From Amblyomma americanum (lineage: Eukaryota > Arthropoda > Arachnida > Ixodida > Ixodidae), in contig NC_135504.1 of assembly GCF_052857255.1 (NCBI RefSeq), forward strand, positions 143,928,121 through 143,992,120: a DNA stretch of 64,000 nt. Direction: 5' to 3'. A program made the position numbers and the translations under genes. Positions 47,046 through 58,805 of the stretch are shown one piece after another. The notes beneath the pieces are model-generated. The model did no database searches, was not told the origin of the DNA, and was given only the letters and a program-made list of their open reading frames with translations. Within the stretch, counting starts at the first letter, position 1. Each line of letters starts with the position of its first letter.

Positions 47046-49927
47046 CCTTTCCCTCGTGTACTCATCGACGACTTGTAAAAGCGATGCTTGTGAATCTTGC
47101 TAGTTTCGATCTAAAACAATGTATCCCGTTGTTTTGAGCCGGAATACAAGTTTTCGTGCAGTTCTGAGAGAAAAAGTTTACACCTTTCTCTCGTCTACTC
47201 TTCGAGGACTTGTAAAATCGATGCTCGTGAATCTTGCTCGTTTCGATCTAAAACGATGTATCCCGTTGTTTTGAGCCGGAATACAAGTTTTCGTGCAGTA
47301 CTGAAAGAAAAAGTTTACACCTTTCTCTCGTCTACTCTTCGACGAGTTGTAAAATCGATGCTCGTGAATCTTGCTAGTTTCAATCTAAAACGATGTATTC
47401 CGTTGTTTTCAGCCGGAATATAAGTTTTCGCCAGTTCTGAGAAAAAAAGTTTACACCTTTCTCTCGTCTGCTCTTCGACGACTTCTAAAATCGATGCTCG
47501 TGAATCTTGCTAGTTTCGATCTAAAACGATGTATCCCGTTTTTTTGAGCCGGAATACAAGTTTTCGTGCAGTTCTGAGAGAAAAAGTTTACACCTTTCTC
47601 TCGTCTACTCTTCGAGGACTTGTAAAATCGATGCTCGTGAATCTTGCTCGTTTCGATCTAAAACGATGTATCCCGTTGTTTTGAGCCGGAATACAAGTTT
47701 TCGTGCAGTTCTGAGAGAAAAAGTTTAAACCTTTCTCTCGTCTACTCTTCGAGGACTTGTAAAATCGATGCTCGTGAATCTTGTTAGTTTCGATCTAAAA
47801 CGATGTAACCCGTTGTTCTGAGCCGGAATACAAGTTCTGACGCAGTTCTGAGAGAAAACGTTTACACCTTTCTCTCGTCTACTCTTCGAGGACTTGTAAA
47901 ATCGATGCTCGTGAATCTTGCTAGTTTCGATCTAAAACGATGAATCCCGTTGTTTTGAGCCGGAATACAAGTTTTCGCGCAGTTCTGAGAGAAAAAGTTT
48001 ACACCTTTCTCTCGTCTACTCTTCGACGACTTGTAAAATCGATGCTCGTGAATCTTGCTAGTTTCGATCTAAAACGATGTATCCTGTTGTTTTGAGCCGG
48101 AATACAAGTTTTCGTGCAGTTCTGAGAGAAAAAGTTTACACCTTTCTCTTGTCTACTCTTCGACGAGTTTACTGTAAAATCGATGCTCGTGAATCTTGCT
48201 AGTTTCGATCTAAAACGATGTATTCCGTTGTTTTGAGCCGGAATACAAGTTTTCGCGCAGTTCTGAGAAAAAAAGTTTACACCTTTCTCTCGTCTACTCT
48301 TCGACGACTTGTAAAATCGATGCTCGTGAATCTTGCTAGTTTCGATCTAAAACGATGTATCCCGTTTTTTTGAGCCGGTATACAAGTTCTCGCGCAGTTC
48401 TGAGAAAAAAGTTTACACCTTTCCCTCGTGTACTCATCGACGACTTGTAAAAGCGATGCTTGTGAATCTTGCTAGTTTCGATCTAAAACAATGTATCCCG
48501 TTGTTTTGAGCCGGAATACAAGTTTTCGTGCAGTTCTGAGAGAAAAAGTTTACACCTTTCTCTCGTCTACTCTTCGAGGACTTGTAAAATCGATGCTCGT
48601 GAATCTTGCTAGTTTCGATCTAAAACGATGAATCCTGTTGTTTTGAGCCGGAATACAAGTTTTCGCGCAGTTCTGAGAGAAAAAGTTTACACCTTTCTCT
48701 CGTCTACTCTTCGACGACTTGTAAAATCGATGCTCGTGAATCTTGCTCGTTTCGATCTAAAACGATGTATCCCGTTGTTTTGAGCCGGAATACAAGTTTT
48801 CGTGCAGTACTGAAAGAAAAAGTTTACACCTTTCTCTCGTCTACTCTTCGACGAGTTGTAAAATCGATGCTCGTGAATCTTGCTAGTTTCAATCTAAAAC
48901 GATGTATTCCGTTGTTTTGAGCCGGAATATAAGTTTTCGCGCAGTTCTGAGAAAAAAAGTTTACACCTTTCTCTCGTCTGCTCTTCGACGACTTCTAAAA
49001 TCGATGCTCGTGAATCTTGCTAGTTTCGATTTAAAACGATGTATCCCGTTTTTTTGAGCCAGAATACAAGTTTTCGTGCAGTTCTGAGAGAAAAAGTTTA
49101 CACCTTTCTCTCGTCTACTCTTCGAGGACTTGTAAAATCGATGCTCGTGAATCTTGCTCGTTTCGATCTAAAACGATGTATCCCGTTGTTTTGAGCCGGA
49201 ATACAAGTTTTCGTGCAGTTCTGAGAGAAAAAGTTTAAACCTTTCTCTCGTCTACTCTTCGAGGACTTGTAAAATCGATGCTCGTGAATCTTGCTAGTTT
49301 CGATCTAAAACGATGTAACCCGTTGTTCTGAGCCGGAATACAAGTTCTGACGCAGTTCTGAGAGAAAACGTTTACACCTTTCTCTCGTCTACTCTTCGAG
49401 GACTTGTAAAATCGATGCTCGTGAATCTTGCTAGTTTCGATCTAAAACGATGAATCCCGTTGTTTTGAGCCGGAATACAAGTTTTCGCGCAGTTCTGAGA
49501 GAAAAAGTTTACACCTTTCTCTCGTCTACTCTTCGACGACTTGTGAAATCGATGCTCGTGAATCTTGCTAGTTTCGATCTAAAACGATGTATCCTGTTGT
49601 TTTGAGCCGGAATACAAGTTTTCGTGCAGTTCTGAGAGAAAAAGTTTACACCTTTCTCTTGTCTACTCTTCGACGAGTTTACTGTAAAATCGATGCTCGT
49701 GAATCTTGCTAGTTTCGATCTAAAACGATGTATTCCGTTGTTTTGAGCCGGAATACAAGTTTTCGCGCAGTTCTGAGAAAAAAAGTTTACACCTTTCTCT
49801 CGTCTACTCTTCGACGACTTGTAAAATCGATGCTCGTGAATCTTGCTAGTTTCGATCTAAAACGATGTATCCCGTTTTTTTGAGCCGGTATACAAGTTCT
49901 CGCGCAGTTCTGAGAAAAAAGTTTACA
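47046..49927. repeat. HOR units of 1372 bp (10-mer) and 1510 bp (11-mer)
   Basis: Bounded by P-type monomers at 47046, 48418 and 49928. Both units start with AAAACAATG after the P-type region (47114 and 48486) and share CAGTACTGAAAG, TTTCAATCTAAAACG, GGAATATAAG, CTCGTCTGCTC and GACTTCTAAAATCG. The 11-mer contains one extra monomer (GAATCCTG at 48629) that the 10-mer lacks; a 1-bp deletion in the 10-mer (TTCGCCAG, 47428) explains the remaining difference. Confidence 0.85.
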
Positions 49928-50939
49928 CCTTTCCCTCGTGTACTCATCGACGACTTGTAAAAGCGATGCTTGTGAATCTTGCTAGTTTCGATCTAAAACG
50001 ATGTATCCCGTTGTTTTGAGCCGGAATACAAGTTTTCGTGCAGTTCTGAGAGAAAAAGTTTACACCTTTCTCTCGTCTACTCTTCGAGGACTGGTAAAAT
50101 CGATGCTCGTTAATCTTGCTAGTTTCGATCTAAAACGATGAATCCTGTTGTTTTGAGCCGGAATACAAGTTTTCGCGCAGTTCTGAGAGAAAAAGTTTAC
50201 ACCTTTCTCTCGTCTACTCTTCGACGACTTGTAAAATTGATGCTCGTGAATCTTGCTCGTTTCGATCTAAAACGATGTATCCCGTTGTTTTGAGCCGGAA
50301 TACAAGTTTTCGTGCAGTTCTGAAAGAAAAAGTTTACACCTTTCTCTCGTCTACTCTTCGACGACTTGTAAAATCGATGCTCGTGAATCTTGCTAGTTTC
50401 GATCTAAAACGATGTATCCCGTTTTTTTGAGCCGGAATACAAGTTTTCGTGCAGTTCTGAGAGAAAAAGTTTACACCTTTCTCTCGTCTACTCTTCGAGG
50501 ACTTGTAAAATCGATGCTCGTGAATCTTGCTCGTTTCGATCTAAAACGATGTATCCCGTTGTTTTGAGCCGGAATACACGTTTTCGCGCAGTTCTGAGAG
50601 AAAAAGTTTACACCTTTCTCTCGTCTACTCTTCGACGACTTGTAAAATCGATGCTCGTGAATCTTGCTAGTTTCGATCTAAAACGATGTATCCTGTTGTT
50701 TTGAGCCGGAATACAAGTTTTCGTGCAGTTCTGAGAGAAAGTGTACACCTTTCTCTCGTCTACTCTTCGAAGACTTGTAAAATAGATGCTCGTGAATCTT
50801 GCTAGTTTCGATCTAAAACGATGTATCCCGTTTTTTTGAGCCCGAATACAAGTTTTCGCGCAGTTCTAAGAGAAAAAGTTTACACCTTTCTCTCGTCTAC
50901 TCTTCGACGACTTGTAAAATCGATGCTCGTGAATCTTGC
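49928..50939. repeat. Transition segment out of the insertion-bearing subfamily
   Basis: About seven monomers. The last GAGTTTACTG insertion lies just upstream (49678) and the K-type palindrome reappears at 50733 after a gap of about 21 kb. Private changes include GACTGGTAAAATCG near 50089, GCTCGTTAATC near 50106 and AATACACG near 50574. Confidence 0.78.
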
Positions 50940-53830
50940 TAGTTTCGATCTAAAACGATGAATTATGTTGTTTTGAGCCGGAATATAAGTTTTCGCGCAG
51001 TACTGAGAGAAAAAGTTTACACCTTTCTCTCGTCTACTCTTCGACGACTTGTAAAATCGATGCTCGTGAATCTTGCTAGTTTCGATCTTAAACGATGTAA
51101 CCCGTTGTTTTGAGCCGGAATACAAGTTTTCGCGCAGTTCTGAGAGAAAGTGTACACCTTTCTCTCGTCTACTCTTCGAAGACTTGTAAAATAGATGCTC
51201 GTGAATCTTGCTAGTTTCGATCTAAAACGATGTATCCCGTTTTTTTGAGCCCGAATACAAGTTTTCGCGCAGTTCTAAGAGAAAAAGTTTACACCTTTCT
51301 CTCGTCTACTCTTCGACGACTTGTAATATCGATGCTCGTGAATCTGGCTAGTTTCGATCTAAAACGATGTATTCCGTTGTTTTGAGCCGGAATACAAGTT
51401 TTCGCGCAGTTCTGAGAGAAAAAGTTTACACCTTTCTCTCGTTTACTCTTCGACGACTTGTAAAATCAATGCTCGTGAATCTTGCTAGTTTCGATCTACA
51501 ACGATGTATCTTGTTGTTTTGAGCTGGAATAGAAGTTTTCGCGCAGTTCTGAGAGAAAAAGTTTACGCCTTTCTCTCGTCTACTCTTCGAGGACTTGTAA
51601 AATCGATGCTCGTGAATCTTGCTAGTTTCGATCTAAAACGAAGTAACCCGTTGTTCTGAGCCGGAATACAAGTTCTGACGCAGTTCTGAGAGAAAACGTT
51701 TACACCTTTCTCTCGTCTACTCTTCGAGGACTTGTAAAATCGATGCTCGTGAATCTTGCTAGTTTCGATCTAAAACGATGAATCCCGTTGTTTTGTGCCG
51801 GAATACAAGTTTTCGCGCAGTTCTGAGAGAAAAAGTTTACACCTTTCTCTCGTCTACTCTTCGACGACTTGTAAAATCGATGCTCGTGAATCTTGCTAGT
51901 TTCGATCTAAAACGATGTATCCTGTTGTTTTGAGCCGGAATACAAGTTTTCGTGCAGTTCTGAGAGAAAAAGTTTACACCTTTCTCTTGTGTACTCTTCG
52001 ACGAGTTGTAAAATCGATGCTCGTGAATCTTGCTAGTTTCGATCTAAAACGATGTATTCCGTTGTTTTGAGCCGGAATACAAGTTTTCGCGCAGTTCTGA
52101 GAAAAAAGTTTACACCTTTCTCTCGTCTACTCTTCGACGACTTGTAAAATCGATGCTCGTGAATCTTGCTAGTTTCGATCTAAAACGATGTATCCCGTTT
52201 TTTTGAGCCGGTATACAAGTTCTCGCGCAGTTCTGAGAAAAAAGTTTACACCTTTCCCTCGTGTACTCATCGACGACTTGTAAAAGCGATGCTTGTGAAT
52301 CTTGCTAGTTTCGATCTAAAACGATGTATCCCGTTGTTTTGAGCCGGAATACAAGTTTTCGTGCAGTTCTGAGAGAAAAAGTTTACACCTTTCTCTCGTC
52401 TACTCTTCGAGGACTTGTAAAATCGATGCTCGTGAATCTTGCTAGTTTCGATCTAAAACGATGAATCCTGTTGTTTTGAGCCGGAATACAAGTTTTCGCG
52501 CAGTACTGAGAGAAAAAGTTTACACCTTTCTCTCGTCTACTCTTCGACGACTTGTAAAATCGATGCTCGTGAATCTTGCTAGTTTCGATCTAAAACGATG
52601 TATCCCGTTGTTTTGAGCCGGAATACAAGTTTTCGCGCAGTTCTGAGAGAAAGTGTACACCTTTCTCTCGTCTACTCTTCGAAGACTTGTAAAATAGATG
52701 CTCGTGAATCTTGCTAGTTTCGATCTAAAACGATGTATCCCGTTTTTTTGAGCCGGAATACAAGTTTTCGCGCAGTTCTAAGAGAAAAAGTTTACACCTT
52801 TCTCTCGTCTACTCTTCGACGACTTGTAATATCGATGCTCGTGAATCTTGCTAGTTTCGATCTAAAACGATGTATTCCATTGTTTTGAGCCGGAATACAA
52901 GTTTTCGCGCAGTTCTGAGAGAAAAAGTTTACACCTTTCTCTCGTTTACTCTTCGACGACTTGTAAAATCAATGCTCGTGAATCTTGCTAGTTTCGATCT
53001 ACAACGATGTATCTCGTTGTTTTGAGCTGGAATAGAAGTTTTCGCGCAGTTCTGAGAGAAAAAGTTTACGCCTTTCTCTCGTCTACTCTTCGAGGACTTG
53101 TAAAATCGATGCTCGTGAATCTTGCTAGTTTCGATCTAAAACGATGTAACCCGTTGTTCTGAGCCGGAATACAAGTTCTGACGCAGTTCTGAGAGAAAAC
53201 GTTTACACCTTTCTCTTGTCTACTCTTCGAGGACTTGTAAAATCGATGCTCGTGAATCTTGCTAGTTTCGATCTAAAACGATGAATCCCGTTGTTTTGAG
53301 CCGGAATACAAGTTTTCGCGCAGTTCTGAGAGAAAAATTTACACCTTTCTCTCGTCTACTCTTCGACGACTTGTAAAATCGATGCTCGTGAATCTTGCTA
53401 GTTTCGATCTAAAACGATGTATCCTGTTGTTTTGAGCCGGAATACAAGTTTTCGTGCAGTTCTGAGAGAAAAAGTTTACACCTTTCTCTTGTCTACTCTT
53501 CGACGAGTTGTAAAATCGATGCTCGTGAATCTTGCTAGTTTCGATCTAAAACGATGTATTCCGTTGTTTTGAGCCGGAATACAAGTTTTCGCGCAGTTCT
53601 GAGAAAAAAAGTTTACACCTTTCTCTCGTCTACTCTTCGACGACTTGTAAAATCGATACTCGTGAATCTTGCTAGTTTCGATCTAAAACGATGTATCCCG
53701 TTTTTTTGAGCCGGTATACAAGTTCTCGCGCAGTTCTGAGAAAAAAGTTTACACCTTTCCCTCGTGTACTCATCGACGACTTGTAAAAGCGATGCTTGTG
53801 AATCTTGCTAGTTTCGATCTAAAACGATGT
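50940..53830. repeat. Segmental duplication, left copy (3547-bp offset)
   Basis: Matches 54487-57377. Shared rare variants are GAATTATGTTG (50951 and 54498), GAGCCCGAATAC, the TTCTAAGAG tail, ATCTTGTTG, AACGAAGTAACCCG, TTTTGTGCCGG, CTTGTGTACTC and GTTTACGCC (51561 and 55108; 53064 and 56611). It contains 11-mer HOR sequence and ends where CGTTTTTTTGAGCCGG replaces CGTTGTTTTGAG near 53835. Confidence 0.87.
52251..53753. repeat. 11-mer HOR unit, 1503 bp
   Basis: From one P-type monomer to the next. Order: P-type; GAATCCTG with CAGTACTGAG; TATCCCG with the K-type junction; CGTTTTTTTGAG with TTCTAAGAG; GTAATATCG with ATTCCATTG; CAATG with GCTGGAATAGAAG; ACGCC with GTAACCCG; GAATCCCG; TATCCTG; CTTGTC with TATTCCG; CGTTTTTTTGAGCCGGTATAC. 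The same order recurs at 55798 and 57302. AGAAAAATTTACACC at 53332 is a 1-bp deletion private to this unit. Confidence 0.87.
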
Positions 53831-54486
53831 ATCCCGTTTTTTTGAGCCGGAATACAAGTTTTCGTGCAGTTCTGAGAGAAAAAGTTTACACCTTTCTCTC
53901 GTCTACTCTTCGAGGACTTGTAAAATCGATGCTCGTGAATCTTGCTCGTTTCGATCTAAAACGATGTATCCCGTTGTTTTGAGCCGGAATACAAGTTTTC
54001 GCGCAGTTCTGAGAGAAAAAGTTTACACCTTTCTCTCGTCTACTCTTCGACGACTTGTAAAATCGATGCTCGTGAATCTTGCTAGTTTCGATCTAAAACG
54101 ATGTATCCCGTTGTTTTGAGCCGGAATACAAGTTTTCGTGCAGTTCTGAGAGAAAACGTTTACACCTTTCTACTCTTCGACGACTTGTAATATCGATGCT
54201 CGTGAATCTTGCTAGTTTCGATCTAAAACGATGTATTCCGTTGTTTTGAGCCGGAATACAAGTTTTCACGCAGTTCTGAGAGAAAAAGTTTACAATTTTC
54301 TCTCGTCTACTCGTCGACGATTTGTAAAATCGATGCTCGCGAATCTTACTAGTTTCGATCTAAAACGATGTATACCGTTGTTTTGAGCCGGAATACAAGT
54401 TTTCGTGCAGTTCTGAGAGAAAAAGTTTACACCTTTCTCTCGTCTACTCTTCGAAGACTTGTAAAATCGATGCTCGTGAATCTTGC
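53754..54486. repeat. Insert between the two 3547-bp-offset copies
   Basis: About five monomers not present in the neighbouring 11-mers. They include the only 7-bp-deleted monomer outside 37-41.5 kb (CCTTTCTACTC at 54165), TTTTCACGCAG near 54265 and GACGATTTGTAAAATCG with GCTCGCGAATCTTAC. The last two also occur at 27635-27665, so this module was probably copied from, or shared with, a zone about 26.7 kb to the left. Confidence 0.75.
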
Positions 54487-57377
54487 TAGTTTCGATCTAA
54501 AACGATGAATTATGTTGTTTTGAGCCGGAATACAAGTTTTCGCGCAGTACTGAGAGAAAAAGCTTACACCTTTCTCTCGTCTACTCTTCGACGACTTGTA
54601 AAATCGATGCTCGTGAATCTTGCTAGTTTCGATCTAAAACGATGTATCCCGTTGTTTTGAGCCGGAATACAAGTTTTCGCGCAGTTCTGAGAGAAAGTGT
54701 ACACCTTTCTCTCGTCTACTCTTCGAAGACTTGTAAAATAGATGCTCGTGAATCTTGCTAGTTTCGATCTAAAACGATGTATCCCGTTTTTTTGAGCCCG
54801 AATACAAGTTTTCGCGCAGTTCTAAGAGAAAAAGTTTAAACCTTTTTCTCGTCTACTCTTCGACGACTTGTAATATCGATGCTCGTGAATCTTGCTAGTT
54901 TCGATCTAAAACGATGTATTCCGTTGTTTTGAGCCGGAATACAAGTTTTCGCGCAGTTCTGAGAGAAAAAGTTTACACCTTTCTCTCGTTTACTCTTCGA
55001 CGACTTGTAAAATCAATGCTCGTGAATCTTGCTAGTTTCGATCTACAACGATGTATCTTGTTGTTTTGAGCTGGAATAGAAGTTTTCGCGCAGTTCTGAG
55101 AGAAAAAGTTTACGCCTTTCTCTCGTCTACTCTTCGAGGACTTGTAAAATCGATGCTCGTGAATCTTGCTAGTTTCGATCTAAAACGAAGTAACCCGTTG
55201 TTCTGAGCCGGAATACAAGTTCTGACGCCGTTCTGAGAGAAAACGTTTACACCTTTCTCTCGTCTACTCTTCGAGGACTTGTAAAATCGATGCTCGTGAA
55301 TCTTGCTAGTTTCGATCTAAAACGATGAATCCCGTTGTTTTGTGCCGGAATACAAGTTTTCGCGCAGTTCTGAGAGAAAAAGTTTACACCTTTCTCTCGT
55401 CTACTCTTCGACGACTTGTAAAATCGATGCTCGTGAATCTTGCTAGTTTCGATCTAAAACGATGTATCCTGTTGTTTTGAGCCGGAATACAAGTTTTTGT
55501 GCAGTTCTGAGAGAAAAAGTTTACACCTTTCTCTTGTGTACTCTTCGACGAGTTGTAAAATCGATGCTCGTGAATCTTGCTAGTTTCGATCTAAAACGAT
55601 GTATTCCGTTGTTTTGAGCCGGAATACAAGTTTTCGCGCAGTTCTGAGAAAAAAGTTTACACCTTTCTCTCGTCTACTCTTCGACGACTTGTAAAATCGA
55701 TGCTCGTGAATCTTGCTAGTTTCGATCTAAAACGATGTATCCCGTTTTTTTGAGCCGGTATACAAGTTCTCGCGCAGTTCTGAGAAAAAAGTTTACACCT
55801 TTCCCTCGTGTACTCATCGACGACTTGTAAAAGCGATGCTTGTGAATCTTGCTAGTTTCGATCTAAAACGATGTATCCCGTTGTTTTGAGCCGGAATACA
55901 AGTTTTCGTGCAGTTCTGAGAGAAAATGTTTACACCTTTCTCTCGTCTACTCTTCGAGGACTTGTAAAATCGATGCTCGTGAATCTTGCTAGTTTCGATC
56001 TAAAACGATGAATCCTGTTGTTTTGAGCCGGAATACAAGTTTTCGCGCAGTACTGAGAGAAAAAGTTTACACCTTTCTCTCGTCTACTCTTCGACGACTT
56101 GTAAAATCGATGCTCGTGAATCTTGCTAGTTTCGATCTAAAACGATGTATCCCGTTGTTTTGAGCCGGAATACAAGTTTTCGCGCAGTTCTGAGAGAAAG
56201 TGTACACCTTTCTCTCGTGTACTCTTCGAAGACTTGTAAAATAGATGCTCGTGAATCTTGCTAGTTTCGATCTAAAACGATGTATCCCGTTTTTTTGAGC
56301 CGGAATACAAGTTTTCGCGCAGTTCTAAGAGAAAAAGTTTACACCTTTCTCTCGTCTACTCTTCGACGACTTGTAATATCGATGCTCGTGAATCTTGCTA
56401 GTTTCGATCTAAAACGATGTATTCCATTGTTTTGAGCCGGAATACAAGTTTTCGCGCAGTTCTGAGAGAAAAAGTTTACACCTTTCTCTCGTTTACTCTT
56501 CGACGACTTGTAAAATCAATGCTCGTGAATCTTGCTAGTTTCGATCTACAACGATGTATCTCGTTGTTTTGAGCTGGAATAGAAGTTTTCGCGCAGTTCT
56601 GAGAGAAAAAGTTTACGCCTTTCTCTCGTCTACTCTTCGAGGACTTGTAAAATCGATGCTCGTGAATCTTGCTAGTTTCGATCTAAAACGATGTAACCCG
56701 TTGTTCTGAGCCGGAATACAAGTTCTGACGCAGTTCTGAGAGAAAACGTTTACACCTTTCTCTCGTCTACTCTTCGAGGACTTGTAAAATCGATGCTCGT
56801 GAATCTTGCTAGTTTCGATCTAAAACGATGAATCCCGTTGTTTTGAGCCGGAATACAAGTTTTCGCGCAGTTCTGAGAGAAAAAGTTTACACCTTTCTCT
56901 CGTCTACTCTTCGACGACTTGTAAAATCGATGCTCGTGAATCTTGCTAGTTTCGATCTAAAACGATGTATCCTGTTGTTTTGAGCCGGAATACAAGTTTT
57001 CGTGCAGTTCTGAGAGAAAAAGTTTACACCTTTCTCTTGTCTACTCTTCGACGAGTTGTAAAATCGATGCTCGTGAATCTTGCTAGTTTCGATCTAAAAC
57101 GATGTATTCCGTTGTTTTGAGCCGGAATACAAGTTTTCGCGCAGTTCTGAGAAAAAAAGTTTACACCTTTCTCTCGTCTACTCTTCGACGACTTGTAAAA
57201 TCGATGCTCGTGAATCTTGCTAGTTTCGATCTAAAACGATGTATCCCGTTTTTTTGAGCCGGTATACAAGTTCTCGCGCAGTTCTGAGAAAAAAGTTTAC
57301 ACCTTTCCCTCGTGTACTCATCGACGACTTGTAAAAGCGATGCTTGTGAATCTTGCTAGTTTCGATCTAAAACGATG
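54487..57377. repeat. Segmental duplication, right copy (3547-bp offset)
   Basis: Partner of 50940-53830. Private changes include AAAAAGCTTACACC near 54558, GTTTAAACCTTTTTCTCG near 54836, GACGCCGTTCTG near 55225 and AAAATGTTTACACC near 55924. The last change also appears one HOR unit later (57428), so it spread by a later local duplication. Confidence 0.87.
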
Positions 57378-58805
57378 TATCCCGTTGTTTTGAGCCGGAA
57401 TACAAGTTTTCGTGCAGTTCTGAGAGAAAATGTTTACACCTTTCTCTCGTCTACTCTTCGAGGACTTGTAAAATCGATGCTCGTGAATCTTGCTAGTTTC
57501 GATCTAAAACGATGAATCCTGTTGTTTTGAGCCGGAATACAAGTTTTCGCGCAGTACTGAGAGAAAAAGTTTACACCTTTCTCTCGTCTACTCTTCGACG
57601 ACTTGTAAAATCGATGCTCGTGAATCTTGCTAGTTTCGATCTAAAACGATGTATCTGAATGTTTTGAGCCGGAATACAAGTTTTCGCGCAGTTCTGAGAG
57701 AAAGTGTACACCTTTCTCTCGTCTACTCTTCGAAGACTTGTAAAATAGATGCTCGTGAATCTTGCTAGTTTCGATCTAAAACGATGTATCCCGTTTTTTT
57801 GAGCCGGAATACAAGTTTTCGCGCAGTTCTAAGAGAAAAAGTTTACACCTTTCTCTCGTCTACTCTTCGACGACTTGTAATATCGATGCTCGTGAATCTT
57901 GCTAGTTTCGATCTAAAACGATGTATTCCATTGTTTTGAGCCGGAATACAAGTTTTCGCGCAGTTCTGAGAGAAAAAGTTTACACCTTTCTCTCGTTTAC
58001 TCTTCGACGACTTGTAAAATCAATGCTCGTGAATCTTGCTAGTTTCGATCTACAACGATGTATCTCGTTGTTTTGAGCTGGAATAGAAGTTTTCGCGCAG
58101 TTCTGAGAGAAAAAGTTTACGCCTTTCTCTCGTCTACTCTTCGAGGACTTGTAAAATCGATGCTCGTGAATCTTGCTAGTTTCGATCTAAAACGATGTAA
58201 CCCGTTGTTCTGAGCCGGAATACAAGTTCTGACGCAGTTCTGAGAGAAAACGTTTACACCTTTCTCTCGTCTACTCTTCGAGGACTTGTAAAATCGATGC
58301 TCGTGAATCTTGCTAGTTTCGATCTAAAACGATGAATCCCGTTGTTTTGAGCCGGAATACAAGTTTTCGCGCAGTTCTGAGAGAAAAAGTTTACACCTTT
58401 CTCTCGTCTACTCTTCGACGACTTGTAAAATCGATGCTCGTGAATCTTGCTAGTTTCGATCTAAAACGATGTATCCTGTTGTTTTGAGCCGGAATACAAG
58501 TTTTCGTGCAGTTCTGAGAGAAAAAGTTTACACCTTTCTCTTGTCTACTCTTCGACGAGTTGTAAAATCGATGCTCGTGAATCTTGCTAGTTTCGATCTA
58601 AAACGATGTATTCCGTTGTTTTGAGCCGGAATACAAGTTTTCGCGCAGTTCTGAGAAAAAAAGTTTACACCTTTCTCTCGTCTACTCTTCGACGACTTGT
58701 AAAATCGATGCTCGTGAATCTTGCTAGTTTCGATCTAAAACGATGTATCCCGTTTTTTTGAGCCGGTATACAAGTTCTCGCGCAGTTCTGAGAAAAAAGT
58801 TTACA
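55798..58805. repeat. Two further 11-mer HOR units, 1504 bp each
   Basis: Units 55798-57301 and 57302-58805 have the same monomer order as 52251-53753. The second has a private TATCTGAATGTTTTGAG in place of TATCCCGTTGTTTTGAG at 57652. Both share AAAATGTTT after the P-type monomer, so they are closer to each other than to the unit at 52251. Confidence 0.87.
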
